Shown here: in pieces, positions 36,057 to 45,613 of the stretch
Position numbering within the stretch: the first letter of the stretch is position 1
Layout of the letters: the number at the start of each line of letters is the position of its first letter
NCBI GenBank assembly: GCA_016794465.1
Contig: JAEUKA010000001.1
Coordinates: 1 to 64,000 of the forward strand
Length of the DNA: 64,000 nucleotides
Direction of reading: 5' to 3'
DNA from: Myxococcales bacterium
GTDB lineage: Bacteria > Myxococcota_A > Polyangia > Palsa-1104 > JAEUJZ01
Translations under genes and position numbers: made by a program
The notes under the pieces: model-generated
The model's input: the letters and a program-made list of their open reading frames with translations, nothing else
The model's database searches: none
What the model was told of the DNA's origin: nothing

Positions 36057-36166
36057 GCACTGGCGCCGTGAACCAAGAGGGCTCGGAAGGTGTTTGGAGC
36101 ACTGGCGCGGTGGAAAAAGAGGGCCCGAGCGCTCCTTGAGCACCGGCGCGGGGAGGGAAGACCGCT
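36057..36166. repeat. 41-42-bp imperfect tandem repeats after the FG-GAP gene
   Basis: Units starting GCACTGGCGC at 36057 and 36099 and GCACCGGCGC at 36140, with AAGAGGG... in the middle of the first two. About 2.6 copies fill the short gap between convergent genes. Confidence 0.65.
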
Positions 36167-36735
36167 TAGTACATGCTGGCGCCGGGAGGCGGCTGATTGG
36201 TCGAGGGGGGCGCGCTGGTTGGGGGCTTGGCGGGCTGGGCGGCAGCAGCGGCGGCTTCCCAGGCCTTCTTGGCTTCGTCCACCACATCCACCGGCTTGAT
36301 CTCTCCGGCAAGGATGCGGCGAATGGTCGGGAAGAAGTCGGCGGCGGTCTTCACGGTCAGGCGGAACATCGCCTGCACTTCGTTCGGCTTCACTGCGCCA
36401 CGCGGATAGATCGGCAGATACAGTCGATACGCGATCAGGCCATGCTGGTGATTGAGGTCGAAGCCCGGGATGGCCAGAGCGTGGTTGAGCCGCGTCAGGG
36501 CATCGCTGGCAAGATCGAGCTTGTCGGCGGGAACTTCCATCGGCAGCGCCTGAATAAACTGAATCACGCCGTCCGATTCCTGCCAGCGCATCAGAAGGAC
36601 GCTGTCCAGCTCGCCCCGCTGCGTTGGGATCTGCACCGTCTGCTCGGCGAGATCGGTCTTGTGCAGGACGCCGTCCTTTTCCAGCAGCTTGACGAGGTCG
36701 GGGAAGTTGCCAATCGCGTTCGGATCAGTGGCCAT
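36166..36735 (-). CDS. YbjN-like (CesT-fold) protein downstream of lipase gene
   Basis: A 189-residue soluble protein. The central part (VLLMRWQESDGVIQFIQALP, then HGLIAYRLYLPIYPRGAVKPNEV) matches the YbjN/bacterial sensory transduction family, whose fold resembles type III secretion chaperones. The last 35 residues are a Pro/Ala-rich disordered tail. AAGGAG lies seven bases before ATG 36735. It lies 170 bases downstream of the lipase-fold gene on the same strand. Such folds can be chaperones for a secreted partner; here that is inferred only from adjacency. Confidence 0.7.
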   Translation of the reverse strand: MATDPNAIGNFPDLVKLLEKDGVLHKTDLAEQTVQIPTQRGELDSVLLMRWQESDGVIQFIQALPMEVPADKLDLASDALTRLNHALAIPGFDLNHQHGLIAYRLYLPIYPRGAVKPNEVQAMFRLTVKTAADFFPTIRRILAGEIKPVDVVDEAKKAWEAAAAAAQPAKPPTSAPPSTNQPPPGASMY

Positions 36736-36905
36736 GGGAGACTCTCCTTAGCGGATGTTCACAGAAAGTGACTGTCGGTTGCGGGGGAAGACAGAAGGTG
36801 CTGCCACCAAGCGGTGCCCGTAAGGTGGGCCTGCTGTCGTCAGCGCAATGACCGCGCTGTGGGGATGGTACCGCGTTTTAGGGATCGATGGAATGGGGTT
36901 GGTAC

Positions 36906-39053
36906 TTACCAACCAGACAGCAGCTTCTTGGCGCCACTGGCGATGGCTCCGCCGACGTTCTTGGCGCCATCCCAGGCAGCGCCAGCGGCTTTGCCGACTC
37001 CAGAGGCGATGCTCTTGCCGGCAGTGCCGATGCCTTGCACCACGGACTTGCCGGTGTCCCAGGCGCCCTTGCCCAGTGCCATCGCGCCGGAGCCGATGCC
37101 CTTGGCCACCGAGCCGACTGCGTCAGCGCCGCCCTTGAGGATGCTGCCGGCGCCGCCCACCAGGCCCTTGCCGATGGTGCCCAGGCCAGCCAGCGGTGAG
37201 CCAGTGAAGATCTGTCCCGCGCCCTGGATGAGCGAGCCGCCGCCCTGCTTGAGGCCGTCCCAGGCTGCGCCAGCGCCTCTGCCGATGCCGGACAGGGCGC
37301 TGTTCGCTGCGTTGCCGATCCCGGCGCCAGCCTCGCCGATCGCTTTGCCGGTGCCGCCCACAGCTTGGAGCAGTCCGTTGCCGATCCCGTTGCCCGTATC
37401 GTAATTGGCCAGCGCGCCGGACTTGTCCGCAAGCCACTCGGCGGCGCCGGTCCCCAGGTGCGCAAGACCTTTGGCACCGCCCAGCAAGCCGCGTCCGACT
37501 CCGCCAATCACATCTTCGGCCCCACCGAGCAGGCCTTTGCCGGCGTTCCACAGACCCGAGCCGAGTCCCTTGGCACCTTCCCAGGCACCCGAAGCGACTC
37601 CACCAATGGCTTGACCGGCGCCTGAGAGCAGCCCACCGGCACCGCTCATGAGCCCTTTGCCCATGCCGCCGAGGCCGCTCAGGATGTTGCCCGACATCAT
37701 CTGCTTGAAGCCGCCGACCAGCTCCGAGCCGCCCTTTTTGGCGCCATCCCACGCGGTGCTCATGCCGCCGGTGATGCCGTGCATGGCGCTCATGAAGCCG
37801 TTCTTCAGACCGGCGCCGATGTCCTTCATGCCGGTCATGATGCCGCCGCCCGCCTTGGCGATGCCGGTGACTACACCTTCAATCGGGCCACCTAGGCCAT
37901 TGCCGAGAAGCTGACGGAGTCCCTCAAAGAAGTGGCGGTCGCCCTGGGCATCTTTTTCGTGGTGCGTGACGGAGTCCCGCTTGTTCTCGAACCCATTCTT
38001 GTCCGAGTCGATGTACTTGTTGACCCCGTTCTCATCGACCTGGCCGGTGTTGTGGAGCAGGTTCGCCGTGTGCGAAGCGCCAATGTCACCCATGCCCGCG
38101 CCTGGAACGTGGTGCTCGTAGAAGTTGCCGTCCAGCTTCTGCTCGCCGGCACGATGCACGATGTCACTAGAGACGTAGTGATGGTTGACCTTTACGCCAT
38201 CGGCCTTGTTGGCATTGAACTTGGCCGCGTCGGCAGCATCGACACCCGGAGCTTGGAAGGTCGAGACGGCACCGATGCTGGCTGCGTGCTCTGCGGCGGC
38301 TTTCTGGGCCAGCGCTCCGCCCAAGCTGTGGCCGGTGACTTCCAGCTTTTGTCCCGGCGCGACTTTCATCAGTTCGTCGATCGCCTTCTGCGATTCCTTG
38401 TACTGACGCTGGCCGATCGTTCCGTCGGTGATGTCGCTGCGCCAGTCGACCATCTTTTCGTTGAACTCGCTGCCACGGAACGCGACGACCGGTGCCGTGC
38501 CCGACTTGGGATCGATCGGCTCGAAGCGCACGGCGTACATGCCGGAGTCGGTGTTTCCCAGCGCGCCGTTTCCACGAACCTCCGGGCCAACCTTGTAACC
38601 CCACTGCTCCAGGAACGCTTTGTCCGCAGCGGTGTAGCCATCCTTGGCGTTCGGGTCGCCCTTCTTGTCACCGTCGATGCTCGGGTCTTTGTAGGACAGC
38701 TTGGCGGCGGCCTCGTGGAAGTACTGTTGGGCGTACTCCTCGGGGGATGCCGTCATGCCCGGCTTCCAGCCGTACTGCTCGGGATTGGCAAGAACTTGCT
38801 CTCGGCTTCCGAGCGTCGGCTTCTTGGTTTCTTCCTGGATCTCCGTCGAGGTCTTGGACGCGCCATCGGCATTCTGGCCAACAACTGCATCACCAGTGCC
38901 TTGGTGCTGGCCGGTGTCGACAGCAGGCTCATCAAGTCCGCTGCTGAAGCTGCCGAAGCCGCCAAAGCCGCCAAAGCCGCCGCCCAGCATTCCGCTCGTA
39001 AACGGGTTCACACCAGAGCTATCACCAGATGCAAAGCCGGAGTCACCAGACAT
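36906..39053 (-). CDS. Lipase-fold protein with Gly/Ala amphipathic tail; candidate secreted toxin
   Basis: A 715-residue protein from ATG 39053 (GGGGG upstream). Residues 1-40 are Gly/Ser/Phe-rich (GGGFGGFGGFGSF). Residues 100-340 form a class 3 lipase domain with VAFRGSEF (oxyanion region), VTGHSLGGALAQ (Ser243), and likely Asp297 in VSSDIVH and His328 in SHTANLL. Residues 385-715 are about 330 residues of Gly/Ala/Trp/Leu amphipathic repeats (GAWEGAKGLGSGLWNAGKGLLGG), resembling membrane-inserting segments. There is no signal peptide. Candidate phospholipase toxin released by a dedicated secretion system; not a proven effector. Confidence 0.75.
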   Translation of the reverse strand: MSGDSGFASGDSSGVNPFTSGMLGGGFGGFGGFGSFSSGLDEPAVDTGQHQGTGDAVVGQNADGASKTSTEIQEETKKPTLGSREQVLANPEQYGWKPGMTASPEEYAQQYFHEAAAKLSYKDPSIDGDKKGDPNAKDGYTAADKAFLEQWGYKVGPEVRGNGALGNTDSGMYAVRFEPIDPKSGTAPVVAFRGSEFNEKMVDWRSDITDGTIGQRQYKESQKAIDELMKVAPGQKLEVTGHSLGGALAQKAAAEHAASIGAVSTFQAPGVDAADAAKFNANKADGVKVNHHYVSSDIVHRAGEQKLDGNFYEHHVPGAGMGDIGASHTANLLHNTGQVDENGVNKYIDSDKNGFENKRDSVTHHEKDAQGDRHFFEGLRQLLGNGLGGPIEGVVTGIAKAGGGIMTGMKDIGAGLKNGFMSAMHGITGGMSTAWDGAKKGGSELVGGFKQMMSGNILSGLGGMGKGLMSGAGGLLSGAGQAIGGVASGAWEGAKGLGSGLWNAGKGLLGGAEDVIGGVGRGLLGGAKGLAHLGTGAAEWLADKSGALANYDTGNGIGNGLLQAVGGTGKAIGEAGAGIGNAANSALSGIGRGAGAAWDGLKQGGGSLIQGAGQIFTGSPLAGLGTIGKGLVGGAGSILKGGADAVGSVAKGIGSGAMALGKGAWDTGKSVVQGIGTAGKSIASGVGKAAGAAWDGAKNVGGAIASGAKKLLSGW

Positions 39054-39201
39054 CGAATACCCCCAAATGTGCTGTCGATTACAATAATAGTCGGGATAGT
39101 CGGCGGGGAAGTTGCTAAAGCTCCTCGGTGTGGACGCGCAGATCGGGTAGGTTCGGGAAGGACTTGCTCCTCCGCTGAAAGACAAGGAACACCTGTTCGC
39201 C

Positions 39202-40749
39202 ATGTCAGCAGAACCAACCGATAGACGGCCTCGCATCGCGATGGTGATTGAGGGGAGCCGCTCGCAGGCCGATCACCACGCCCTGTCGCTGCTGGCCGAG
39301 ACGGCTGTGGCGCTGGGCGTGCAGGTCACGGTGCTCCATCACGGGCTCGGTCGGCTGGCGCGGTTTCGGCTGCGGCAGAAGCTGCGTGGGCTGGCGGCGG
39401 ATCTGTACGTGGTGAGCGGCGCGGCATCGTTAGAAGAAGTGCGTCGGCTGGCGACTGTGGGCGGGACTCCGATCGTGGCGTGCTACTGGCCGCAGGGCGT
39501 GGTTCACAACCTGCATCGCGCGGGAGAAGACGCGACTGCTCGGCCCGTGCTGCCTGCGCATGCGATTGTCGGCACCGAGGCACAGCGACAGCAGCTGGGG
39601 GCGTACGCTGGGAAGCTTGGGCCTCTGCCCACAGAGCGCATCCACCAGTTCCCGGTTCCTGAGGAGCGAGCTGAACCGACGACGGAAGTGCGACAGCAGC
39701 TGGCCGAGCTCCTGATTGAGCTGCTGGGCGAGCGAGCCCACCGCTCACTGGGTCATGGCCTGCTGAAGGCATCGGCTGCGCGGGTGTTGACGATGGTGAC
39801 GCGGGCGCGGGCGCTGTCGTTGGCGTATCACCAAGTGGTGCCCGAGCTGCGCGGGGTGGACCTGAACCTCGTGGTGGCGGCGTCGACCTTCGAGAAGCAA
39901 GTTCAGGCGCTGCTGCGACGAGGCTATCGACCGCTGACCCAGGTGGCCCAGGTGCGAGAGCTGCTGGCTCCGCCTGCGGGCTTGCCGCCCAGCTTTGCGA
40001 TTGGCTTTGATGACGGCTATCTCGATACGCTGGAGGTCGCGGCGCCGATCCTGCAGTCGCTCGGGGTGCCGTTTACGGTCTATTGCATCAGTGATCTGGT
40101 CGTCGGGAAGCGCCAGCTGCCGTGGTACGAGCTGATCCAGCAGTCGCTCTATTCGTCGCGGACCTCTGGGAGGGCGCTGCAGCTGCTGACACAGTGCGAG
40201 CCGCTGGGCGACACGCTGCGGGGCAGACTGGGGACGCCGGGATTTCTGCTGGCCGGTGCGGTGATGGGCGCGCTCAAGCGGCTCGGCGACGTGCAGCGTG
40301 AAGCGGTCTGTGCGCTTTTGTGGGACCAGCTTGGTGACGAGATCCTGGCGCGGCCCAATATTCCTCGCTATCTCGATCGGGCGGGAGTGAAGCGGCTGCT
40401 CTCGTTTGGGGCCGAGATCTCATCGCACACCTGTCGGCATCCGATCTTGACCCAGGTCAGTGATGAAGTGCTGGCGACGGAGCTACGGGAGAGCAAGCGG
40501 CTGCTGAGTGAGCTTGTGGGACAGTGTCCGGGGCTGGCCTATCCCAACGGCGATAGCGACGCGCGGGTCGAAGCGGCTGCGCAGGCTGCTGGGTATGAGT
40601 ATGCGGTGCGGGTTGAGCCGGTCGCGGGGCCGCCCCAGCGCTTTCGCCTCGGGCGACAGATGATTTCAGAGCTGACGGGGATGGGTCTGGGGGGCGGCTT
40701 CAGCGAGAAGATCTTCCTCGCCAAGCTGCTGCGCAATCGGGGCGCTTAG
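39202..40749 (+). CDS. Polysaccharide deacetylase-domain protein
   Basis: A 515-residue protein. The first 150 residues resemble a glycosyltransferase-4-like or Rossmann segment (VVSGAASLEEVRRLATVGG, VACYWPQGVVHN). Residues 225-510 are a polysaccharide deacetylase (NodB) domain: metal Asp in IGFDDGYLDT, His pair in SHTCRHPILTQ, and YPNGDSD. Such enzymes remove acetyl from chitin- or peptidoglycan-like sugars. AAGGA is 12 bases upstream of the ATG. Its TAG overlaps the stop of the next gene on the other strand (TTAG). Confidence 0.83.
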   Translation: MSAEPTDRRPRIAMVIEGSRSQADHHALSLLAETAVALGVQVTVLHHGLGRLARFRLRQKLRGLAADLYVVSGAASLEEVRRLATVGGTPIVACYWPQGVVHNLHRAGEDATARPVLPAHAIVGTEAQRQQLGAYAGKLGPLPTERIHQFPVPEERAEPTTEVRQQLAELLIELLGERAHRSLGHGLLKASAARVLTMVTRARALSLAYHQVVPELRGVDLNLVVAASTFEKQVQALLRRGYRPLTQVAQVRELLAPPAGLPPSFAIGFDDGYLDTLEVAAPILQSLGVPFTVYCISDLVVGKRQLPWYELIQQSLYSSRTSGRALQLLTQCEPLGDTLRGRLGTPGFLLAGAVMGALKRLGDVQREAVCALLWDQLGDEILARPNIPRYLDRAGVKRLLSFGAEISSHTCRHPILTQVSDEVLATELRESKRLLSELVGQCPGLAYPNGDSDARVEAAAQAAGYEYAVRVEPVAGPPQRFRLGRQMISELTGMGLGGGFSEKIFLAKLLRNRGA

Positions 40750-41387
40750 TAGCGGACGCGAAGCTCGGGGTTTACGTCGAGGCCTTCGACTCCACCAGGA
40801 GACGTGCCGACGCCGCTCGAGAGACTGCCCGACAGACCGGTGTACTCGTGGGCCTGCTCACCACCCTCGCCAGCCGCATGTCCGACTGATGGCAAGCCCG
40901 CGTCACCGGCTGGCTCCATCTGTGGCTCGGGCTTGTCGATCTCGGCTTCGCGACCGGGGGCGGGGACAATCAGCACCGGCACCGGGCTCCGCTTGGTCAG
41001 CTGCATCGAGACGCTCCCGAGGAACATCCGCATCACCGCGCCGCGACCATGACTGCCGACGACCACCAGGTCAGGCTTCAGCTCGCGAATCAGCTTGAGC
41101 AAGGAGCTTACCGACTGGCCGGCGCGCAGGTGCAGCTCGACATCGACCTTGCCGCCGATCATGGCCCGCATCCGCTCCAGGCGAGTCCGCGCGTCCTTTA
41201 CCTCGGGCAGATCGAACGGGACATTCATGCCGACATCGGTCGGGATTTCCATGTCGCCGGTCACCACGTGAGCCAGGTGCAGCACGGCGCTCGTACGCTC
41301 GGCCAGCGCCAGCGCGTGGTACATCGCCACCGCTGAGGTATCGCTGAAATCGACGCCGACCAGGATGTTCATCTTGCCGGAACTCAT
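40746..41387 (-). CDS. Universal stress protein
   Basis: A 213-residue protein. Residues 5-145 form a UspA domain ending in the ATP-binding GSHGRGAVMRMFLGSVSMQLTKRSPVPVLIVP block (split here), with MNILVGVDFSD at the start. Residues 150-213 add a Gly/Glu-rich disordered tail. GAGGAGG precedes ATG 41387. It is 144 bases downstream of mgtE on the same strand. USPs of this kind bind ATP and assist survival in stress; the specific role is not readable. Confidence 0.88.
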   Translation of the reverse strand: MSSGKMNILVGVDFSDTSAVAMYHALALAERTSAVLHLAHVVTGDMEIPTDVGMNVPFDLPEVKDARTRLERMRAMIGGKVDVELHLRAGQSVSSLLKLIRELKPDLVVVGSHGRGAVMRMFLGSVSMQLTKRSPVPVLIVPAPGREAEIDKPEPQMEPAGDAGLPSVGHAAGEGGEQAHEYTGLSGSLSSGVGTSPGGVEGLDVNPELRVRY

Positions 41388-41531
41388 CGCATGCCTCCTC
41401 GAAGTGCAACCTGCGTTGCTTGCTTGTCAAATGGGCTGGCTGACCGCAAGGCAGCGATCAGACCGATAGAGACAAAGTACCTTGTTTGGCTTGTCGCTCG
41501 GAAGAATCTTCGATCTGCGCCGCGCGGAATC

Positions 41532-42911
41532 TCACAATAAGAGCCCGCGCAGCACGATCGATGCCGCAGTGAAATAGATCACCAGTCCGCTCACGTCGAC
41601 CAGCGTGGCCACGAAAGGCGCTGATGCCGTCGCTGGATCTAGACCCAGCCGCCGCAGCAAAAACGGCAGCATCGAGCCCACCAGCGTCCCAAACAGCACC
41701 ACGCCGACCAGGCTGATCGCGACCACCACCGCGATGCCAACGTAGTGCGGGCCATAAATCACCAGCCTCGACGGCCACAGCACGATTCGGAAAAAACCGA
41801 CCAGGCCTAAGATCGAGCCGAGCACAATCCCCGACAGCAGCTCGCGCCGCATGACGCGCACCCAGTCGGACAGCTCCAGCTCGCGGACCGCCAGCGAGCG
41901 AATGATGAGCGAAGTCGCCTGCGAGCCCGAGTTACCGCCCGACGAGATGATCAGCGGAATGAACAGCGTCAGCACCACCGCTCGTTTGATCTCGCCCTCG
42001 AAGTACGCCATCGCCGTGGCAGTGAACATCTCGCCGAAGAACAGCACCAGCAGCCAGCCCGCGCGCTTGCGGACCATCTCCAGAAACGGACTGTCCATAT
42101 ACGGCGCTTCGAGGGCCTGCATACCGCCGAGCTTCTGGATGTCTTCGGTTGCCTCGGCTTCGGCGACATCGAGCACGTCGTCGATGGTGATGATGCCCAG
42201 CATGACGCCTTTCGAGTCCGTCACCGGCAGTGCCACGCGATCGTACTTCTCGAACGCAGCGACGAACTCTTCGCGATCGGCGGTGGCCGAGATATTAAAC
42301 AGCTGCCCGTCGCTGAGATCTTCGACCTTGCTCGTCGGATCGGCCATCACCAGCGCCGCCAGCTTCAGGTCGCTCAGCAGCCGCCCTTTTTCGTTGATGA
42401 CATAGATGACGTTGAGCGTCTCGGCGCCTTTGCCGTGCTTGCGGATGTAAGCGAGCGCCTCGGCTGCCGTCATGTCGGGACGAACCGCGACGTACTCCGG
42501 CGTCATGTAGCGCCCGGCGGAGTCCTCGGGATAACCGAGCAGCTGGCGTGCGATCTTCAGCTCTCCCGGCGTCAGGCTGCCGAGGACACGCTTGGTCACT
42601 TCGGGCGGCAGCTCTTCGAGAAGTCGCGTGCGATCGTCAGGCGCCATCGCGTTGACGACGTTGACCAGCTGCTCGTCGGCCAGGCTCTGCACCAGCTTCG
42701 TCTGGAGATCGAGCGGCAGGTACTCGAAGATCACGGCGGCGGCATCCCGAGGCAGAATCCGAAACACCAGCGCCGCGTCTTGCAGCGGGAACTCCTCGAG
42801 GATCTCGGCCAGGTCAGACGGATCGAGCTGCGCAAACTCCTGGCGCAGGTGCTTCCAGTCCTTGTCCCGAATCATCTTTTCGATGTCTGGCCTGAGCAGG
42901 TTTCCCAGCAT
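41532..42911 (-). CDS. mgtE: Magnesium transporter MgtE
   Basis: A 459-residue inner-membrane Mg2+ channel. N-terminal superhelical domain (LRPDIEKMIRDKDWKHLRQEFAQLDP), then two CBS domains (about 130-260, e.g. MTPEYVAVRPDMTAAEALA, ITIDDVLDVAE), then five transmembrane helices with the selectivity segment PLIISSGGNSGSQATSL. ATG 42911 (MLGNLL) is chosen by comparison with family starts; a TTG at 42962 would add 17 residues. Neither has a clear ribosome site. Confidence 0.93.
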   Translation of the reverse strand: MLGNLLRPDIEKMIRDKDWKHLRQEFAQLDPSDLAEILEEFPLQDAALVFRILPRDAAAVIFEYLPLDLQTKLVQSLADEQLVNVVNAMAPDDRTRLLEELPPEVTKRVLGSLTPGELKIARQLLGYPEDSAGRYMTPEYVAVRPDMTAAEALAYIRKHGKGAETLNVIYVINEKGRLLSDLKLAALVMADPTSKVEDLSDGQLFNISATADREEFVAAFEKYDRVALPVTDSKGVMLGIITIDDVLDVAEAEATEDIQKLGGMQALEAPYMDSPFLEMVRKRAGWLLVLFFGEMFTATAMAYFEGEIKRAVVLTLFIPLIISSGGNSGSQATSLIIRSLAVRELELSDWVRVMRRELLSGIVLGSILGLVGFFRIVLWPSRLVIYGPHYVGIAVVVAISLVGVVLFGTLVGSMLPFLLRRLGLDPATASAPFVATLVDVSGLVIYFTAASIVLRGLLL

Positions 42912-43025
42912 GTTCGTCGCTGACGCGGGCTGGATGCCAGAACCCCCTGACTCGGCGGACAAGGGCTAGGGCCGCGCCAGACAGAGTGTAGGCTGGCCGC
43001 CCGGAGCGTAGTGAGAAAAAATCGG

Positions 43026-45194
43026 CTACTTCTTTTTGCCTTTTAGCGGCGGCTGCGGCGGCGGAGATGGCGGTACGGACCCAGGCGCGGCGGGCTTGAG
43101 AATGACGAACTCGACCCGGCGGTTCTTTTCCCAGCACTCTTCGTTAGCGTCCTTACAGACAGGCTTGGTTTCGCCGTAGCCGTTGGCGACCAGTCGATTG
43201 CCGGCCACGCCCTTCTTTTCCAGATAGGCCTTCACCGACTGCGTGCGTGCTGCCGTCAGTCGCAGGTTGGCGTTGTCGTCGCCGCGCTCGTCAGCATGAC
43301 CTTGGATTTCGAGCAGCTCGATTTCAGGGTTACCCACCAGCGTCGCCGCCACTGCGTCGAGGATCGGGAAGCTGACCGGCTTGATCGCCGCTTTGCCCGT
43401 CTCGAAGTAGACCTTGTCGAGGATGTTGATCTTGCCGCCTTCCATCATGACGCGGCCCTTGTCGGGGCAGCCGTCGCCGTCCTCGTAGCCGTTGTACGTC
43501 TCGGGCTCCATCGGACACTTGTCGTCCTTGTCGGCGATGCGGTCTTTGTCGTTGTCCTCTTCGGGGCAGCCGTCGCTGTCCTCAAAGCCGTCTTTGTCTT
43601 CGGCCTGGTACGGACACTTATCGAGGCTGTCGGGGATGCCGTCCTTGTCGGTGTCTTCGCCGTCGGGGCAGCCGTCTTTGTCGTCGATGCCGTTGACCGT
43701 CTCGCTCTCGTTCGGGCACTTGTCGAGGTGATCGGGAATGCCGTCGCCGTCGTTGTCCATTTCGGGGCAGCCGTCATCGTCCATCCAGCCGTCGCGATCT
43801 TCCGGATCGTCGGGGCACTTGTCTTTGCTGTCGGGGATGCCGTCGCCGTCGCGGTCAGAGTCCGTCGGGCAGCCCTTGTTGTCCCAGGTGCCAGGCACGG
43901 TTGGGCACTGGTCGCGGCTGTCGGGGATGCCGTCGTTGTCGTTGTCCAGCTCGGGGCAGCCGTCTTCGTCTTGGAAGCCGTCGAGATCTTCGGGCTCGTC
44001 GGGACACTGATCGAGGTTGTCACGGATGCCATCGCCGTCGCGATCACCGATGCGGGGCTCGTAGACGAAGCCGAGGAAGGCGCGGGCGCGTGGGCTGCCG
44101 GTCTGCTCGCCGCCGTTGCCGTAGACACCAGCTCCAGCACCGACGAGGAAGAACGAGTTGCGGGCCAGATACAGCTTCAGTGCCGCCAGCGCTTCGACGG
44201 GCAGGGCCTTGTCATTGCCGACGACATCCGCATAGCCGAAGCCTTCGACCAAGATGTCGAGTCGGTTTTGGACCACGCCAAACGCCGCCGACAGCCCGAA
44301 CGTAACCTGCGTACCGACGGAGCGGCTCAGGCCCGTTCCGCCAGTGGTGACGCCGGGGGTACACTCGCCCGTCGGAACGGTGCTGTCGGCGGGGTAGCAC
44401 AGCTGGTTGTTGGTGATCGCGATGCTCTTGCCGTAGTCGGTGAAGGTGGTGCTGCCGAAGCGAACCAGCGCACCGACGGTAAGAGCCGTGCGAATGCGAC
44501 GCGACGAGCCCCACTCACGCTCGACGATGAGCTGTGGCCGCAGGGTGACGTTGTCCTCGCCGAGGAAGGTCTTGTAGCCATCGTCGCTGGCCCACTTCGA
44601 GATCGGGAAGTACACCGACACCAGGGCCGCGATGCCGATCGGCATGCTCGACGGATCGAGCACTCGCACCTTGGCGTGTAGACCGATGTCCGACAGCATC
44701 ACCTTGGTGAAGCGCAGCTGGTCGCTCGCCGCGCCTTGGTTGAAGCCGCCGCAGTTCTCGCCGTTCGCGTCGCACTGCTGGCGCTTGCCGATCGCCAGGC
44801 CAAGCGGCAGCCCGATGGCAACCTCGACCCACTTGAACAAGCCGATCGCAAACTGGAGCTGCGGTGTCACCAAGTGATCGACGCTGAAAATCCGGGTGTT
44901 GGTGACCGCCGCCGCACCGGGATCGCCTCCATAGCCACTGCCGCCGTTTAGCTGCATCTGCAGCGGCTGAAACGCCCAGGTGCCTTGCAGTCCGAGCGAA
45001 AAGTCGAGGTGTCCGAGCAGCTTCGACGAGTTCACCGTCACGTAGCCGCGCGAGTCGATCGCCGGACGGTACAGCTGCAAGTCAAAGGTCGGATTGCGGA
45101 AGTTGTCTCGGTTTTGCGCGACGGCCGGCCTGCTCAAACACAGGACTGCCAGCGCTGCGGCCACAAACCAGCGAAAGCGACTAAAAGTCACCAC
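43026..45194 (-). CDS. Outer-membrane OmpA-family protein with thrombospondin type 3 repeats
   Basis: A 722-residue protein from a GTG start (GGGGAGG seven bases upstream). Signal peptide ends at AVAQ (27). Residues 30-380 are a beta-barrel with an NGEN/VTPG pattern of extracellular loops. Residues 395-590 hold about eight calcium-binding TSP3 repeats (DRDGDGIRDNLDQCPDEPED and similar). Residues 600-700 are an OmpA domain (VYFETGKAAIKP, GHADERGDDNANL). It would be a cell-wall-linked barrel with a rigid calcium-dependent rod. Confidence 0.9.
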   Translation of the reverse strand: MVTFSRFRWFVAAALAVLCLSRPAVAQNRDNFRNPTFDLQLYRPAIDSRGYVTVNSSKLLGHLDFSLGLQGTWAFQPLQMQLNGGSGYGGDPGAAAVTNTRIFSVDHLVTPQLQFAIGLFKWVEVAIGLPLGLAIGKRQQCDANGENCGGFNQGAASDQLRFTKVMLSDIGLHAKVRVLDPSSMPIGIAALVSVYFPISKWASDDGYKTFLGEDNVTLRPQLIVEREWGSSRRIRTALTVGALVRFGSTTFTDYGKSIAITNNQLCYPADSTVPTGECTPGVTTGGTGLSRSVGTQVTFGLSAAFGVVQNRLDILVEGFGYADVVGNDKALPVEALAALKLYLARNSFFLVGAGAGVYGNGGEQTGSPRARAFLGFVYEPRIGDRDGDGIRDNLDQCPDEPEDLDGFQDEDGCPELDNDNDGIPDSRDQCPTVPGTWDNKGCPTDSDRDGDGIPDSKDKCPDDPEDRDGWMDDDGCPEMDNDGDGIPDHLDKCPNESETVNGIDDKDGCPDGEDTDKDGIPDSLDKCPYQAEDKDGFEDSDGCPEEDNDKDRIADKDDKCPMEPETYNGYEDGDGCPDKGRVMMEGGKINILDKVYFETGKAAIKPVSFPILDAVAATLVGNPEIELLEIQGHADERGDDNANLRLTAARTQSVKAYLEKKGVAGNRLVANGYGETKPVCKDANEECWEKNRRVEFVILKPAAPGSVPPSPPPQPPLKGKKK

Positions 45195-45449
45195 GATGCT
45201 GCCTCCCCTTGGCGCACCCTCAGTGAATCGAGGTGGGTTAGCTCGTGATTTTACAAAATTACGTGTGGATGATTGCAGAAAATGTACGGATTCTTGCTTA
45301 CAGCAGCGGCTGCCGGAGAGGTCTGACTGACGCTACCCAGGCTTTTTCTCTCTAGCGCTGACCAGTGCCGCATCCCTGTGGGTCTTGGTGAGATCTGTAA
45401 TTCAACATACGATATAGGTCGATTTTGCGGCAAAAGCGACACGACCGAG

Positions 45450-45556
45450 ATTGGAGCGGATTGGAGCGAATTGGACCTGATTGAACCGAGATTGGAGCGA
45501 ATTGGACCTGATTGGACCGAATTGGAGCGGATAGGACCTAGATTGGACAGATTCTG
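45450..45556 (+). repeat. Helically phased ATTGGA repeat array
   Basis: ATTGGA (or one-base variants) begins at 45450, 45460, 45470, 45480, 45491, 45501, 45511, 45521, 45531, 45542 and 45551. The spacing is 10 or 11 bases throughout, close to one turn of B-DNA. The intervening bases alternate GCG- and CCT-type (ATTGGAGCGA, ATTGGACCTG). It lies in the 419-base gap before the DUF1287 gene, and nothing else is recognised in the gap. Confidence 0.85.
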
Positions 45557-45613
45557 GACAGACTTTGGATCGACCGGGCAGGCTGCCGCGTTGGCTGTGC
45601 CGAGGAGGGCTTC

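Noticed and set aside
37932..39224. 430-codon plus-strand ORF antisense to the lipase gene
   Set aside because: The minus strand carries lipase motifs and a ribosome site; no recognisable motifs on the plus strand.
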